From the NCBI GenBank assembly GCA_020726505.1, contig JAHLEZ010000001.1:2976001-3040000 (forward strand): a stretch of 64,000 nucleotides of DNA, written 5' to 3'. Position 1 is the stretch's first letter. Each line of letters starts with the position of its first letter. The notes beneath the pieces are model-generated. The model made no database searches, was not told the origin of the DNA, and was given only the letters and a program-made list of their open reading frames with translations. Shown here in pieces: positions 25,057-36,158 of this stretch. This DNA comes from Leptodontidium sp. MPI-SDFR-AT-0119. Lineage: Eukaryota; Ascomycota; Leotiomycetes; Helotiales; Leptodontidiaceae. The position numbers and the translations under genes are program-made.

Positions 25057-27120
25057 TCAGCATAAAGTGATGTCCTCGAGTAGAGTATCCGTCAGTACTC
25101 CACCCCATTCCTGGGAGTCGTCCAAATAAGCGCTGCCAATCACCGTATATTGGTTGGTGTCTGGATCAGAAGTTCTCCTCAACACAATAGGGACGGTACA
25201 TCCTTTGAGGTAGAAAATCTTGTCGCCTTCTTGAGTATCGGGATGCACCATGCCAATGAAGCATTGTCGAGTATCAAGACAAGCTAGCCTCATGCCGCTG
25301 CCAAGAACTTGTCCAAGGACATTGATAAAGGGTTCTGGATCTACCGTAATCAACTCTTCTCTCATGGCGTTGGCGGCAGGGAAGAGACTATCCGCCCAGC
25401 CTCGTGCTTGTGGATGGTTGAGCTTTCCGGTTTGCGACCATTCACGGAGTGACCATTTCCCGATTTTGAAAAATGCGTTGCGGTCGATCCACTCAATGAG
25501 GTTCAGATCATGTATCGAACCTCTTCCCAGGGGCATCCAAAGTGTCGAAAAGCATATTTCTGACGTCCCCGGTGACATGCCTGTTATTGGAATGCTCATG
25601 GTAAGTGTCTTCCAGAGAGTGGAAAGGAACTTGCAGACTTCATAAGAGGGGTTGCCAAGTTCTGGGATCTTGGCTGCAAGTGTGCTGGTCAGTGAGATCC
25701 AAGGGACTCTCGGAGGTAGCGGACTATTGTCTTTGCTGTGAGGTTTCATGGCGGATGTGAGATGGGTCACTGCTCCAACACGGGTTCCTCTGACATTCAG
25801 AAGTTGCCGTGTCGATCCTTCGAGGATGGGATTGAAAGCTCCCACATTTTGACTCTTGAGTAACATTTCCTCCTGCACGGTAGTACCACCTATCCAGATT
25901 CTCTGCCAATTTGGCGCCCATGTCGGCACTGGAGCCTTGTTTTGGTTCAAAGAAATACCCCGTAAGCAGATTCCATCCAGAGATTTGTTCAATGTCATCA
26001 TGGCCTTGCTCATGTCTGCGATTATCGATTCGAGTGGCTGTCGATAGTTTGGCACTGGTACGAACGTAGATCCATCGTGGCAAAGACCTAGTAAGGCGAA
26101 TATTTTGTCTCGGGGATCGCTAGCCAAAGCTTTGCGGCTCAGATCAAGCGCTTCGAAGAGGCTGATAGGCGTTCGTTTAATGAAGAAGCGTTCTCGAAAC
26201 TCCAACAGATGATCCAAACCGTTCGAAAACTGAAACTCGGGGAACTGTTGGGCTCTGTCTGATCTTTTCAGCAGGGCAAAAAAAGCAACTATATCATCCC
26301 AGAGGAATTCTGTATCTCCGTAGAGGACGGTGACTTTGGGCCCAACAGTGATCTCCTGAATGACCCATGCCCGCTTCCAATATGGCTCGCTAAAGAATTG
26401 TGCATACTCCCTGAAGTCCTCCTGGTCACGCGTTTCCAGCTCCAGAAGTTTAGGATTCGGGTTTCTTTTTTGACGTAGAGAATTTATTGGGGCCGTCATC
26501 TTTACCCAGTCACTGGTACCGTGGATAATCTTGAAGCGCGACATGGCTTCAAGATTTTCCCTCGAACTTTTGCGGGATACGAGCCCCGGCAACAAGCGAC
26601 CTAGCCCCACGAAAGACAACACTTCCTGGGCTCGGGAGTAGATCTGACGCATGTTGCGCACCTGATGACTCCTTTCCTGTGGATCGTATTGATTGATACA
26701 CACAGCATCTACCCATAGTCTAGTGAACGCTCCATCTCCAGTTTTGCGTTTGAGCTTCCGGATTTCTCGAAGGGCCGATATCAAATTCTTGGTGGCTTTG
26801 AACGCAACACCACCAACATACATGATGTTCGTGGTTTCAGGATTTCCCCAGCAGTAAGAAAGAGCGATATATGGACCTGGGTCGATGAGAGACGCATATT
26901 CCAGCGAACAGCGAATTCCTCCGATTTCAGGGTCCCAATGCAGTTGAAGAAGACGGATTTCGTATGTATCGAAATCGAGGGGCTTGTAAGGAAGCTTGGC
27001 GTCGGTGGGTAGATCAACATTATTAGCAGAAGGTAGGTCTCCCGGCCTGGGTGTTCCCGGATTTACACCAAGCCTGACAATATTCTGGGTTGACGTTGGG
27101 AGGGTGTCTAAAAAACCCAT
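25057..27120 (-). CDS. Heterokaryon incompatibility (HET) domain protein
   Basis: Member of the HET family, whose domain triggers cell death in fungal non-self recognition in characterised members. Single exon, 687 residues, ATG at 27120. The HET domain shows its three blocks: YIALSYCWG (residues 84-92), RLWVDAVCINQYDPQERSHQV (about 138-158) leading into RQIYSRAQEVLSFVG, and EPYWKRAWVIQEI. The C-terminal half has segments often seen in these proteins (DPRDKIFALLGL, then PVPNYRQP) and a terminal region rich in Gly and Asp. No ankyrin, WD or NACHT partner domain is fused, so it is a stand-alone HET protein. The frame is intact, unlike many accessory genes nearby. It abuts a TIR element beginning about 140 bp upstream. 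Confidence 0.92.
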   Translation of the reverse strand: MGFLDTLPTSTQNIVRLGVNPGTPRPGDLPSANNVDLPTDAKLPYKPLDFDTYEIRLLQLHWDPEIGGIRCSLEYASLIDPGPYIALSYCWGNPETTNIMYVGGVAFKATKNLISALREIRKLKRKTGDGAFTRLWVDAVCINQYDPQERSHQVRNMRQIYSRAQEVLSFVGLGRLLPGLVSRKSSRENLEAMSRFKIIHGTSDWVKMTAPINSLRQKRNPNPKLLELETRDQEDFREYAQFFSEPYWKRAWVIQEITVGPKVTVLYGDTEFLWDDIVAFFALLKRSDRAQQFPEFQFSNGLDHLLEFRERFFIKRTPISLFEALDLSRKALASDPRDKIFALLGLCHDGSTFVPVPNYRQPLESIIADMSKAMMTLNKSLDGICLRGISLNQNKAPVPTWAPNWQRIWIGGTTVQEEMLLKSQNVGAFNPILEGSTRQLLNVRGTRVGAVTHLTSAMKPHSKDNSPLPPRVPWISLTSTLAAKIPELGNPSYEVCKFLSTLWKTLTMSIPITGMSPGTSEICFSTLWMPLGRGSIHDLNLIEWIDRNAFFKIGKWSLREWSQTGKLNHPQARGWADSLFPAANAMREELITVDPEPFINVLGQVLGSGMRLACLDTRQCFIGMVHPDTQEGDKIFYLKGCTVPIVLRRTSDPDTNQYTVIGSAYLDDSQEWGGVLTDTLLEDITLC

Positions 27121-27256
27121 TGTTGATGAGCCACACGACGTATTGTGTAACAGTCACTGGTGCCATAAGGCTTGGTCGCTGATGATTTTGACGGGGCTTA
27201 AATTGGCGAAATGGAATGTTTTTGAGAATGAGACGAGAGAGATGTCAAGCACCAGC

Positions 27257-28164
27257 TGATACAATCTTTTTCATAACTAGTGTTAGTAATCGCGGGGCAA
27301 TCAGATTGCCCTTCGCAAAATCAAAAGGCCCCCCCACCACTTTAGAATTCCGCGCCCCTACCTCCCTTACTTTTAAATAACTCTTAAAACATATACCCTT
27401 TCGGAGAAATAAAATTTCATATTAGAGCTTCTTAAATATCTAATTTTTACGTTATCTAGACGTGGGGTTGTGGTGTAATAATTAAAGGCGCGGCATTGGA
27501 TTATGCGGTTCTCCTGGTCTTACCAACCTTTAATACGCCCTGACCTCCCTTACTTTCAAATAACTCTGAAAACATAAGTCCTATAGGATAAATAAAATCG
27601 CATATTAGAGCTTCTTAAATATCTAATTTTTATCTTACTTAGACCTGAGGTTGTGGTGTAATAATTAAAGGCGCGGCATTAGATTATGCGGTTCTACTAG
27701 CCTTACTAACCTTTAACACGCCTTTATCTCCCTTACTTTTAAATAACTCTTAAAACATACGTCCTTTAAGAAAAATAAAATCGCATATTCAAGCTTCTCA
27801 AATATCTAATTTTTATCTTACTTAAACGTGTGGTTGTAATATAATAATTAATACGGTGGAACACACGATTTTGTGAGTTAACCCCTCGGGCGTATTGAGG
27901 GCTTGCGAGTCTGGTAGAGCCGCATAATCTAATGCCGCGCCTTTAATTATTACACCACAACTACACGTCTAAGTAAGATAAAAACTAGATATATCGAAAG
28001 TTTATATATGAATTTTAATTTACATCACTTTTTGTATTAATTAAATGTGTGGTTGTTGCGCAAGAGGTGGGTACCTACTTTTAGGAAAAGGTGAGGGGGG
28101 ACCTTTGATTTTGAAGGGGTGTCCCGCATTTACTAACACTAGTTATGCAAAGAGCTTGTATCTG
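27257..28164. mobile_element. Non-autonomous TIR element (MITE-like) with internal tandem repeats
   Basis: Two long imperfect terminal inverted repeats are visible. The left arm, from about 27258, begins GATACAA and contains CATAACTAGTGTTAGTAA (27272-27289). The right arm, ending about 28162, contains the exact reverse complement of that 18-mer. The arms stay alignable for about 80 bp, including AAAATCAAA and a C-rich block. No open frame lies inside, so no transposase is encoded. The interior is AT-rich and holds three 183-bp tandem units plus an inverted partial unit. No clear target-site duplication was found, so the exact ends are uncertain by a few bases. Confidence 0.75.
27362..27860. 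repeat. Tandem repeat, period 183 bp, about 2.7 copies
   Basis: Copies begin at CTCCCTTAC at 27362, 27545 and 27728, a spacing of exactly 183 bp. Each contains a conserved TAATAATTAAAGGCGCGGCA segment, except that the last copy decays before that point. A partial copy in reverse orientation lies at about 27921-27990. Differences between copies are mostly transitions. Confidence 0.85.
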
Positions 28165-28612
28165 CCAAGCCGCTAACACCCTTGAACAATCCACGTGAGT
28201 CTTTCGTTTTTTAGAAATGCCGCACTTTTTGGCCCCAGGGGGCTCAAAAACACTACATGCTGGTGATTTCTGATTGTTCGTCAAGCATGGTCCATTATAC
28301 TTCGTATCACTCAATGCCATGGACGTAATTTATTCAGTCACATGATGTGCCATGCCCCATTGATTTCCCTGACGCCCTGAAACGATACACGTAAATTTTG
28401 AAGTTATATCTATACCTACCTAGGTATGCATGCCATCGTAACCATCTCGGGTGGTTTTGCTCGTCGACCCAACGAATGTGACGGTTCTTGCATGCTTCGT
28501 GGGATTAGGCTTGGACATCACTAGACCGCATCGCTTAGAGCTCAACTTCATCTCATCCCACCTTTCTTCATCCACTCATAAACTCTGTTGAAGCATCTCA
28601 TCCAAACAAACA
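28165..28612. other. Upstream region of kynurenine formamidase
   Basis: It runs from the right end of the TIR element to the formamidase ATG. It presumably contains the promoter; no specific element was identified. Confidence 0.4.
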
Positions 28613-29561
28613 ATGGTGGAGTCAATGAAACTAGGAGGTCGTGCCTGTACTCATGAAGTGCATCAATACATTCCCAATTCTCCCACACCTGTGGCTCATA
28701 CTCTTGAGACATGGGTCTCGACAACTCCATCCGCTTCTGAGGACAAAAAGTACTGGATCATGTAAGTCCAACGACGCACTTTGAACTCCGAACAATGCTT
28801 ACATTAATTCTTTTAGTTACATCCACGGAGGAGCATGGTGGCGACCCATGATAACGGCATCTTCATTCTCGCTCACCGTCCAACATCTCCTCTCGTCGTC
28901 CAATTCGGAACCCCACATCGCCGGCTGTGCTTCCATCAATTACAGACTCTCGACACCACCTCCACTACCCCAGTTTGCCCAATTTGTTGAGCCAAACAAT
29001 CCAGCGCGAAACGTCAAGCACCCTGCTCATTTGGATGATGTAGTTGCTGCGATCAAGTACCTCCAGAAGACATACGGCTTCGCAGAAAGCTATATTTTGG
29101 CAGGCCATAGCTGTGGCGCTACTCTAGCATTCCAGATTCCCAATGAAGTTGGCTTGGCTCCTCCCGATGGTATCCTTGGTGTGGAGGGAATATACGACTT
29201 GGCGAAGTTAAGGAATGATCACAAGGACATCCCGATGTACCAATACTTCACTGAGAGTGCATTCGGGAACAATGAAGCAGTGTGGAATCTTGCTAGCCCT
29301 ACGACTCAGAGGAATAAATCTGGCCATGTATGGGAGAAGGCGAAGATTGTGGCGCTGGCGCAGAGTGACGAGGATGAACTCGTCGATGTCTCCCAGAAAG
29401 AGATCATGTGGGAGAAGATTCTTGGCAGTCCGGTGGAAGGCAGGAAAGATTTCACGATGCAGTTGACGGGTAAGCATGATGAGATCTGGAGGGAAGGTGA
29501 GACGGAAACGCAGTTGAAAGTTGCGTTTGAGCAGGTCTTGAAGTTGCTGATGGCGGGGTAA
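28613..29561 (+). CDS. Kynurenine formamidase (BNA7-like alpha/beta hydrolase)
   Basis: Hydrolyses N-formylkynurenine to kynurenine and formate, the second step of tryptophan catabolism toward NAD. Exons 28613-28761 and 28817-29561 (55-bp intron, gtaagt...tttag) give 297 residues. The family's HGGAW oxyanion motif appears as HGGAWWRP (residues 53-60), directly after the splice junction. The nucleophile elbow is GHSCG with the catalytic Ser near residue 148. A late acidic segment (SDEDELVD) and KHDEIW supply plausible Asp and His. Length matches fungal BNA7 proteins. A broader alpha/beta hydrolase/esterase identity cannot be excluded, but the HGGAW motif and size favour formamidase. Confidence 0.8.
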
Positions 29562-30231
29562 AAACACGGGACAGTATCACTAGACGTGAGTCCTTGTCTT
29601 GACAAGTAGATGATCAGATATTCGGACTTAATAAAATCGCTCTCTTCGCTGCTCTATATCCTGCTTATAGATAATATTTATGACCTTCAGCATGATGAAT
29701 CAATTTATCAACGTACTTGAGACAGCCCTGAAAGTTCATGTTTAGACTTCTTCGTGGTGCCCCAATTAATATTCACTGAACTTGCCACACCAATCTGGTT
29801 GCATCAAGCGTAGAGATACTGCGCTAAAAGCTAGCCCCCAACCCTAACTTAATATAAATCTCCTCTCAATCACTGCTGTCCTTCAACAACTCTTCTCCTC
29901 CACAAATCATTCCACCTCTACACATAATCTCCTTCATCCTCATCTCGACGGGAAGGTCACTTGGTGGCTCTCATCTTTTCGTGCAGATCATCTTCCAAGC
30001 CATCTACTACTTCTTTCAATTCTCTCACTACACACTGCTTGAGGAGACTTGGTCCTTCTGTAGACCATATCTCCACAGATTTGAACTTTATCGTCGTGCC
30101 TACCCCACACTCTCACTTTCCTTTGGTCGGTTTTCCCACTGAACTAGGTTAGCTGTGTTGAAGCTCTGCCAGATCCTCATCTTCACTAGCTTCACCGTCG
30201 TTCTGCAAAGCTCGACCTGGGCACCTTCAAG
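29562..30231. other. Intergenic region
   Basis: It separates the formamidase from the ATPase-like gene. Only short frames are present; it presumably contains the promoter of the latter. Confidence 0.45.
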
Positions 30232-33200
30232 ATGGACTTTGAGGAATCTTCCGACTCAGAGGCTGACATTGAAGCATCCAATGAAGGCTACGAAGATCGG
30301 GACACCATCAAGAGAAGCAAACAGGCACTCGGCCTCACACGCAATTATGTTCCCTCATGGACGTCGCGTGATGCCTTCAGAGAATTCTTCCAGAATTGGT
30401 GAGTAATCTGCCAGGTCGTTTCCACGTCATTTAGACTTCATACTGATGTCAATAGGATGGACGGGATGATCGAAGCACACAAAGTAACTCGAGAAACCAT
30501 TCGAATCACAACCAATGACTTGGATGATGAGTGGGTGGCAACTGCCCATCGACCTGGCTCGAAGGAGATGATTGGTTTCATTCGTTTCCTGAAGAACAAA
30601 GGCACTCTCGAGCTTTCCAATTTCAAGGCGCAACTACCCCGGAAGGCGCTGGATATCGGCGTAAGTACCAAGCGTACTGCCAACAATACTGCTGGTACAC
30701 ACGGAGAGGAATTCAAAGTCGCTTCATTGGTGATGGTCCGCAAAGGATATCAAGTGCGTTACGAATCATCCAAATACTACTGGAGTTTTCAATTTGGGGG
30801 TCGAGACAAGAGACACCTGTACTGCCATCTTACCCCTATGAAGGACACTCAAATTTCTAAGCGCATGCTGGTTCATTCTGATAGGACCATGGCGGGCAAA
30901 CCCAGAGATCTGGTGTCGAACATATGGGAAGATGTTTCCGTCAAGATTGGCAAGGTTTATAGCGCTAAGGGCAGCCAGATAGAGACATCCACGTTTTTAG
31001 ACTGGATCAAGGTCTCATTCGAACTTAATCGACCGCCGAACTGCATCAAGACTCCTGATGGAGATCTCATTCTCAGCAAGCACTTTGGTGGCCGGATGTA
31101 TCTCAAAGGGCTGTACATCGGAAATTCTGCAACTACAAAGGCTCTCAAGTTCGGATACAACATGTCCTACGGAGATGTCAATCGAGATCGTCAAAGGCTG
31201 ATAAATGGAAGTGAAGAGGCAGCTATACTTGCCAAAATTTGGGGAAGCGCTATCATTGCAGGGAATGAGGGAGCGTTGAGAGAGTATACGAGGATGCTTC
31301 GAGAAAATGATCTAAAACAGTGGGCTGATGTCAATCTGGCTGAAGATTACATTCCAAGACCAGTCGCGACGAAGATCTTCGCCCAACTTCTAGCCTCTTA
31401 CCCGAACCAGGAAGTTTTCTTCTACAGTATTAAAGATGCAACCAAGGTCTATATCCCCAACCTTTTTCAAAATTTACTTTTGAGGAGATGCTAACGTTAA
31501 TTCAGGACGTTTTTATCATCACGAAGGACTTGAAAAAAATACCAGTTGCGCTTCCAACGTGCCTGTGGACTTCTTTGAAACGCTATAGCTTACTCAGAAC
31601 CCCAGAAGAACACTGCCACCACTTACTGCATAATGCTCCAATTTCTACTGCCAAGGAAACCTCGTATTCTGCAGGCGTCAAGAGAGCCTTGAGCGCTGCT
31701 CTTGTTTTAGATGAAAGAACAAGAGATCTCAAGGTGACGTTCAAGGCCAATCCGAAGGCCCATCTCGACTTGCTTGTGGTTGGGTCGGACCTCTTTATCA
31801 ATGACAAGTTTCTCGATTTCGACAAAAGCCATCAGCATGTCTCCTGCTTTCTTTCGCAGTATGGGATTGACGCTCCTGATTTTCCTTGTGACCATATCAT
31901 CATTGGACTTCACCAGTCGATTCTCCGAGAATTGAAAAAACAAGCTAAGATATCACAACGGTCCTCTGATTCAGGGTTCTCCTTGACACTCAAACTTGGG
32001 GGAAATCTTCGCCAAATGCCCCGTTTGGTTGAGAGTACACCGGGCAAGGTCGTTGGTGAATTGAAAGTGTCCTGGTCAGTCTCAGAGAGCGGCATGGTTT
32101 ACGACATCTATGGCTTGGATCTGATGTGTCGAGTTACTCTACATCGTCAGAGCACATGCCCGAGTAGACGTGAAGACTTAATTTTTGATTCTGATAAGCT
32201 AATCCCGAAAAGATTATTCTCAGTCTATCAAACTCATAGCTAACATGGGTTTCAGAGGGTCTTGAAATAGACATCCTGGATTTGAAGCAGGTCGATGGAG
32301 ATGCTAAATGTGGATGCCGTTTCTTCGTTATTTCTCAGAGATTGGGCAACTTGACTTTCAAGGGGCTTGACTGCAACGAGATTTACTTTCCAATGGTTGC
32401 TCGCAACTGCGATCACTCGTTTTTCGGAACCCCTCCGCCTTCCATCAAGCTAGCTGCAGAAGATGCGCCAAATGATGCATCAGTCAAAATGGCTGAAATT
32501 GACGCGAAAGAAGAAACAAACGATATCTCGCAGAAATATAACGACGCACCTCTAGAAATTGCGCCCGTAGACTATTCTGGTGAGAGCAAAGATGCCACGA
32601 CCGAGACGGAGTCTCGAGACTTGTCTGGGAACCCGCAGACAGACGTGAAAGTTGAGGTTGAAAAGAAATTAGTAAGTGGATGGATTTCCCCTATGGCAGA
32701 AATTTGAGAATTAATTCCATCTGACGCTCTTCCAGAAATTTTCAGATCCTGGCGCTAGGATTGCTGTTGCACCGGAACCTATGCCTTCAGTCAGCTCGGA
32801 GCCAGATCCAAAGGTCGAGGTACTCAAAAGCCAAACAGACCTGTTGAATACAACTTTAAAGTCAAAGAGACGAGAGCTCCATACTGCCATGCAAGATCTA
32901 CAAGGAAAAGACGAGGAGCTTACTGTAGCAGCAGAAGCATTGGAGAGCAAGGAAATTGAACTACGTCAAGCCAAGGCAGCGAGTGAGGCTGAGATTCAAC
33001 GCATGTCAAGCATTATGGAGGACTTACGAGGAGACAATCAACAGCTTCACGAGTCCGAAGCAGAACGTGAGACTCAGCTTGCAGAATTGACAAGTACGAT
33101 TCAGAGTCTCCGTGATGAAGTTCAACAGCTTCGAGATGGAAAAACAGCAGCCGAAGCACAGCATGAGAAGCTTTCCAATGAAGTCCAGCGTCTGCGCGCA

Positions 33201-33348
33201 GAAAGTTCAGAGGGTCAAAAACTCCATCAAGCGGGAGCGACTTTCCGACGAGGATGGTGCTCCACAGTCAGCACCACGACCATCGAAGAGACAACGCACT
33301 ACCACCACGATCAAGCAAGAAGAATCGATTGATTTGACTGATGATTAA
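30232..33348 (+). CDS. GHKL (HSP90-like) ATPase-like protein with C-terminal coiled coil
   Basis: Uncharacterised fungal protein of about 945 residues. Exons 30232-30398, 30456-31446, 31506 to about 32169, 32256-32671 and 32736 to the end. The N-terminal part looks like a GHKL ATPase: an N-box FREFFQNWMDGMIEA (49-63) and a glycine-box region AGTHGEEFK (residues 135-143), where relatives would have GEG. KALDIGVSTK precedes it. The middle includes FGYNMSYGDVNRDRQRL. The C-terminal 200 residues form a heptad-like coiled coil. Near 33200-33240 the coiled-coil frame must shift by one base to reach a convincing tail (SKRQR, then IDLTDD; NLS and possible SUMO-interaction motif). Otherwise it stops at 33332 in low-complexity sequence. 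The donor after exon 3 is ambiguous. A decayed partial copy lies at 40530-42179. Confidence 0.6.
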
Positions 33349-34278
33349 GCATTTCAGTTCTCTAACCCCTTTCCACAACTCAACACGCCCAGCTCACGAT
33401 ATGTTCAACAATATCGCGAAACATACACCAAAAACGCACTTCCCTGGCACCAACAAATTTCAAAACATCAAAATCCCCGAAAGATTTCAGACCAACACAT
33501 CAGAATGCTCAATAGACTGTTAAATCATGGCCATCTGCGAAAATTACAACAAAATTGCACTTCTCAGGCACAAACTCGTGCTAGACAGCAGCGATTCAAC
33601 ATCTCCTACCAATCCAACTAAGCACGACGCCTTGTCCGATGACCTGCTTGGGTTGTGGTTCGTCAACATCAAAACGAAAAAGCATTTCCCAGGCAACATT
33701 ACTTCCAAGCCATCAAGATCCCAATGTGTTGGCACAGCTTCTGTCTTCTGGAAAGCATGCCGAGTGCTTGGTGGCTACCCACACTAGCCCAGCAACTTAT
33801 GGCACTCACACCAGCTCTAGAGGGCTATTATCGAAGCTATTGATGAATGCATGATGAATGAAAATTTCCATAGAATAGAATAAATGCCATTCACTCACCT
33901 TTCTTCACTATGGCTTAAGATTTTAGTCTAATGAAGAAGTATCCCTGAGAATGTTTCAAGCATCCGAGTTATTCACGCGGGCTTGATCCTGACTCCATAC
34001 TTCCTTGTATTAGCTCTGCGTTAACCAGTAAGCCATTAATTGTACTGTTAGCAGATTGATGAATTTTGGCTTATGTAATTTCAAATATCTCTTTGTTGTA
34101 ACTCTAGACCCCGTCCGCGAAGGACATGAGTCATGCTAGATTTGTTTACGACATTCGTGGATAGTCCTCACAGCTACCTTAAAACTTTAGCTCCTTCGAA
34201 ATCTGAGAGCGCACTTACAGCAATCCACTGTGCCTAAATCATCAGCTGTATTCGCAATCTGAAGTTGCCACTATCGCA
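33349..34278. other. Intergenic region, ATPase-like / peptidase-like
   Basis: One 86-codon frame from ATG 33527 has no recognisable motif and was not called. Nothing else was seen. Confidence 0.45.
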
Positions 34279-35972
34279 ATGGCATCCAACTCGTCCTCCT
34301 CCTCCTCCTCTTTCTCTATTTTACCTTCGGAAATAGACTTAAAACCCGCCAGCACACAGATAGCTCCACAAATCGTCGAAATCAACACCCCACGAGCATT
34401 CGAAACTGCGGAGGAAAGACGACTATACAGACACCGTTCCTTGGAGATACTCGCAAGCAATAATGAAAATTGTCTGCTTCCAGCAGAAGACATCTGGCCT
34501 CCACGCAGGCACCTTTATATCATGACCGACTCTAGATTTGGTAGCATCTACAACGACAGGATCCATCCAAAGTTGCTGGCTATCCTCGACCCATTACCGC
34601 AATTTGAGGAGCTTCATGTAGTTATCATGGCTATCACTGGTGACTGGTGGTGTGGCAATATTAGGCTCTATCTATGAGTCTGTTTTGGTTGTTTTCCCAA
34701 AGGATAGCTTCGATACACAGCGCGCAAAATACCTTGTCACCGAAATCGATCTGTGCATCAGGTTAGAGTGGGCTGGCGAGTAAGTCTTCTACTCTCAAAA
34801 TATAGCCTAAAGTTATAGAGCCTAATGAACGAGCAGGAAAATCTTTACAGAAAATTTGCCAATGGACATTGGACCCAAATGACAACACCCAGTTTGATAA
34901 AGCAGGCTCTCGTCTTCGAAGTTTAATTAATGATATCCACGCTGGAGAAACACCACTACCCGGCGCATCTATCAGTATTGAACACTGCGAATCAACCAGC
35001 ACGTTAAGCTTTTGCTTTAAGCATAAGACAGATATCCATGGTATAAGCAACTGCCACGTCTTAGACGAGGGAAACGCAAAGCCACATAGTATTGATTCGA
35101 TTGAACCTCCGATGAGATCTCGATCTGTTGTCTTCCCGTCAGACGCCGATGTTGAGCGTGTTATAATCAGACTCAAAATTGACCTCTTTGTTCTTGACAA
35201 GACCCGTATAGCTATTTACGAGTCAATAGCAGCAAACGAAGCTTCAGATCTCGAAGCTCTAAAGTTACATGAGCATAAGGCTAAGATCAAGGAAGTGGAG
35301 GAAGAGATAGTCAAACTTGAAGACCGCGACAACAGACGCATCGGATTCGTCTGTGCGACTTCTGGTCAGCAAAAGCCAGCAACGGGCAGATGTCGTCAAG
35401 ATTGGGTGGTATTCAAGTGCGATAGTACCAAAAGATATTCAAACAAAGTACGTATGGGTCGCTGGAAATTCTTAACACTAGCTAACTACTCTTAGCATCG
35501 AGCATACTCGCCAACAATCTCCGAATCCGACGACATGAGTCATCCTATCAAGGAATACGGAGTATCTTGGCTATTAGATCAAGACCGAGCGATTGCAGCT
35601 GGCACTCAACTCCTTGGATTCACCGAATTCGATGAGCTCCTCTTCGGAAAGACATTCATCAAGCTACAAAGAGCACGTTCTGGGATCCGGATCGCAAAAT
35701 GTAGTTCTACCATTGCGACTCTCTCAAACGGTACTCATGGCTTTACTACTGAATATGCTTTCGGACCAGTATTCGGCAAAGCAGCTCTTACTCGCCCAGG
35801 AGACTCGGGAACTGTTCTTATGTCAGATGAGAATTTGATTCAAGCTATAGGTTGGGGAAGTGATAAGCATGCGACATGTGGAGACTTTACATATGCTACA
35901 CCTATTCTTCCTTTACTAGAAGATATCAGAATTCGTATGGGCTGGGATGTTGGTAGTATCAAGTTATTGTAA
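34279..35972 (+). CDS. Trypsin-like (PA clan) serine peptidase-domain protein, possibly frame-disrupted
   Basis: A fungal protein whose C-terminal two-thirds look like a chymotrypsin-fold peptidase. The likely triad is His in ISNCHVLDEG, Asp in CRQDWVVFKC and Ser in TRPGDSGTVLM. Exons 34837-35447 and 35496-35972 are well supported (48-bp intron, gtacgt...cttag). Between the His and Asp segments lies a charged helix (HEHKAKIKEVEEEIVKLEDR). The N-terminal part, 34279 to about 34670, starts with poly-Ser and has HLYIMTDSRFGSIYNDR and ITGDWWCGNI. The coding sense then continues in the next frame (ESVLVVFPKDSFDTQRAKY) to 34779. The frames 34279-34670, 34670-34779 and 34837-35447 cannot be joined by any canonical intron found. 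Two indels, unusual splicing or pseudogenisation would explain this. The triad argues for recent activity. Confidence 0.55.
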
Positions 35973-36158
35973 CAAGAGATAGAACCTATTTGCGCAAGGA
36001 TTTTTAAATAATAATTGAGCACTGCCTCTATTCGGGCTCTTCTTTATTCCTAGGGACTTCCTGATAGCTTTGGTGAAAGAGAAATTTCATATTTAGACAT
36101 TACACTACTCCACACTCAACTTTTATCTAGTTTACCTCCTCAACCACGTCAGCATCAC

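Noticed and set aside
27257..28164. CRISPR-like array reading of the 183-bp repeats
   Set aside because: Units are long, contiguous and without spacers, inside a TIR element in a eukaryotic context.
33527..33787. 86-codon frame after the ATPase-like gene
   Set aside because: No motif, no splice context, composition not protein-like.
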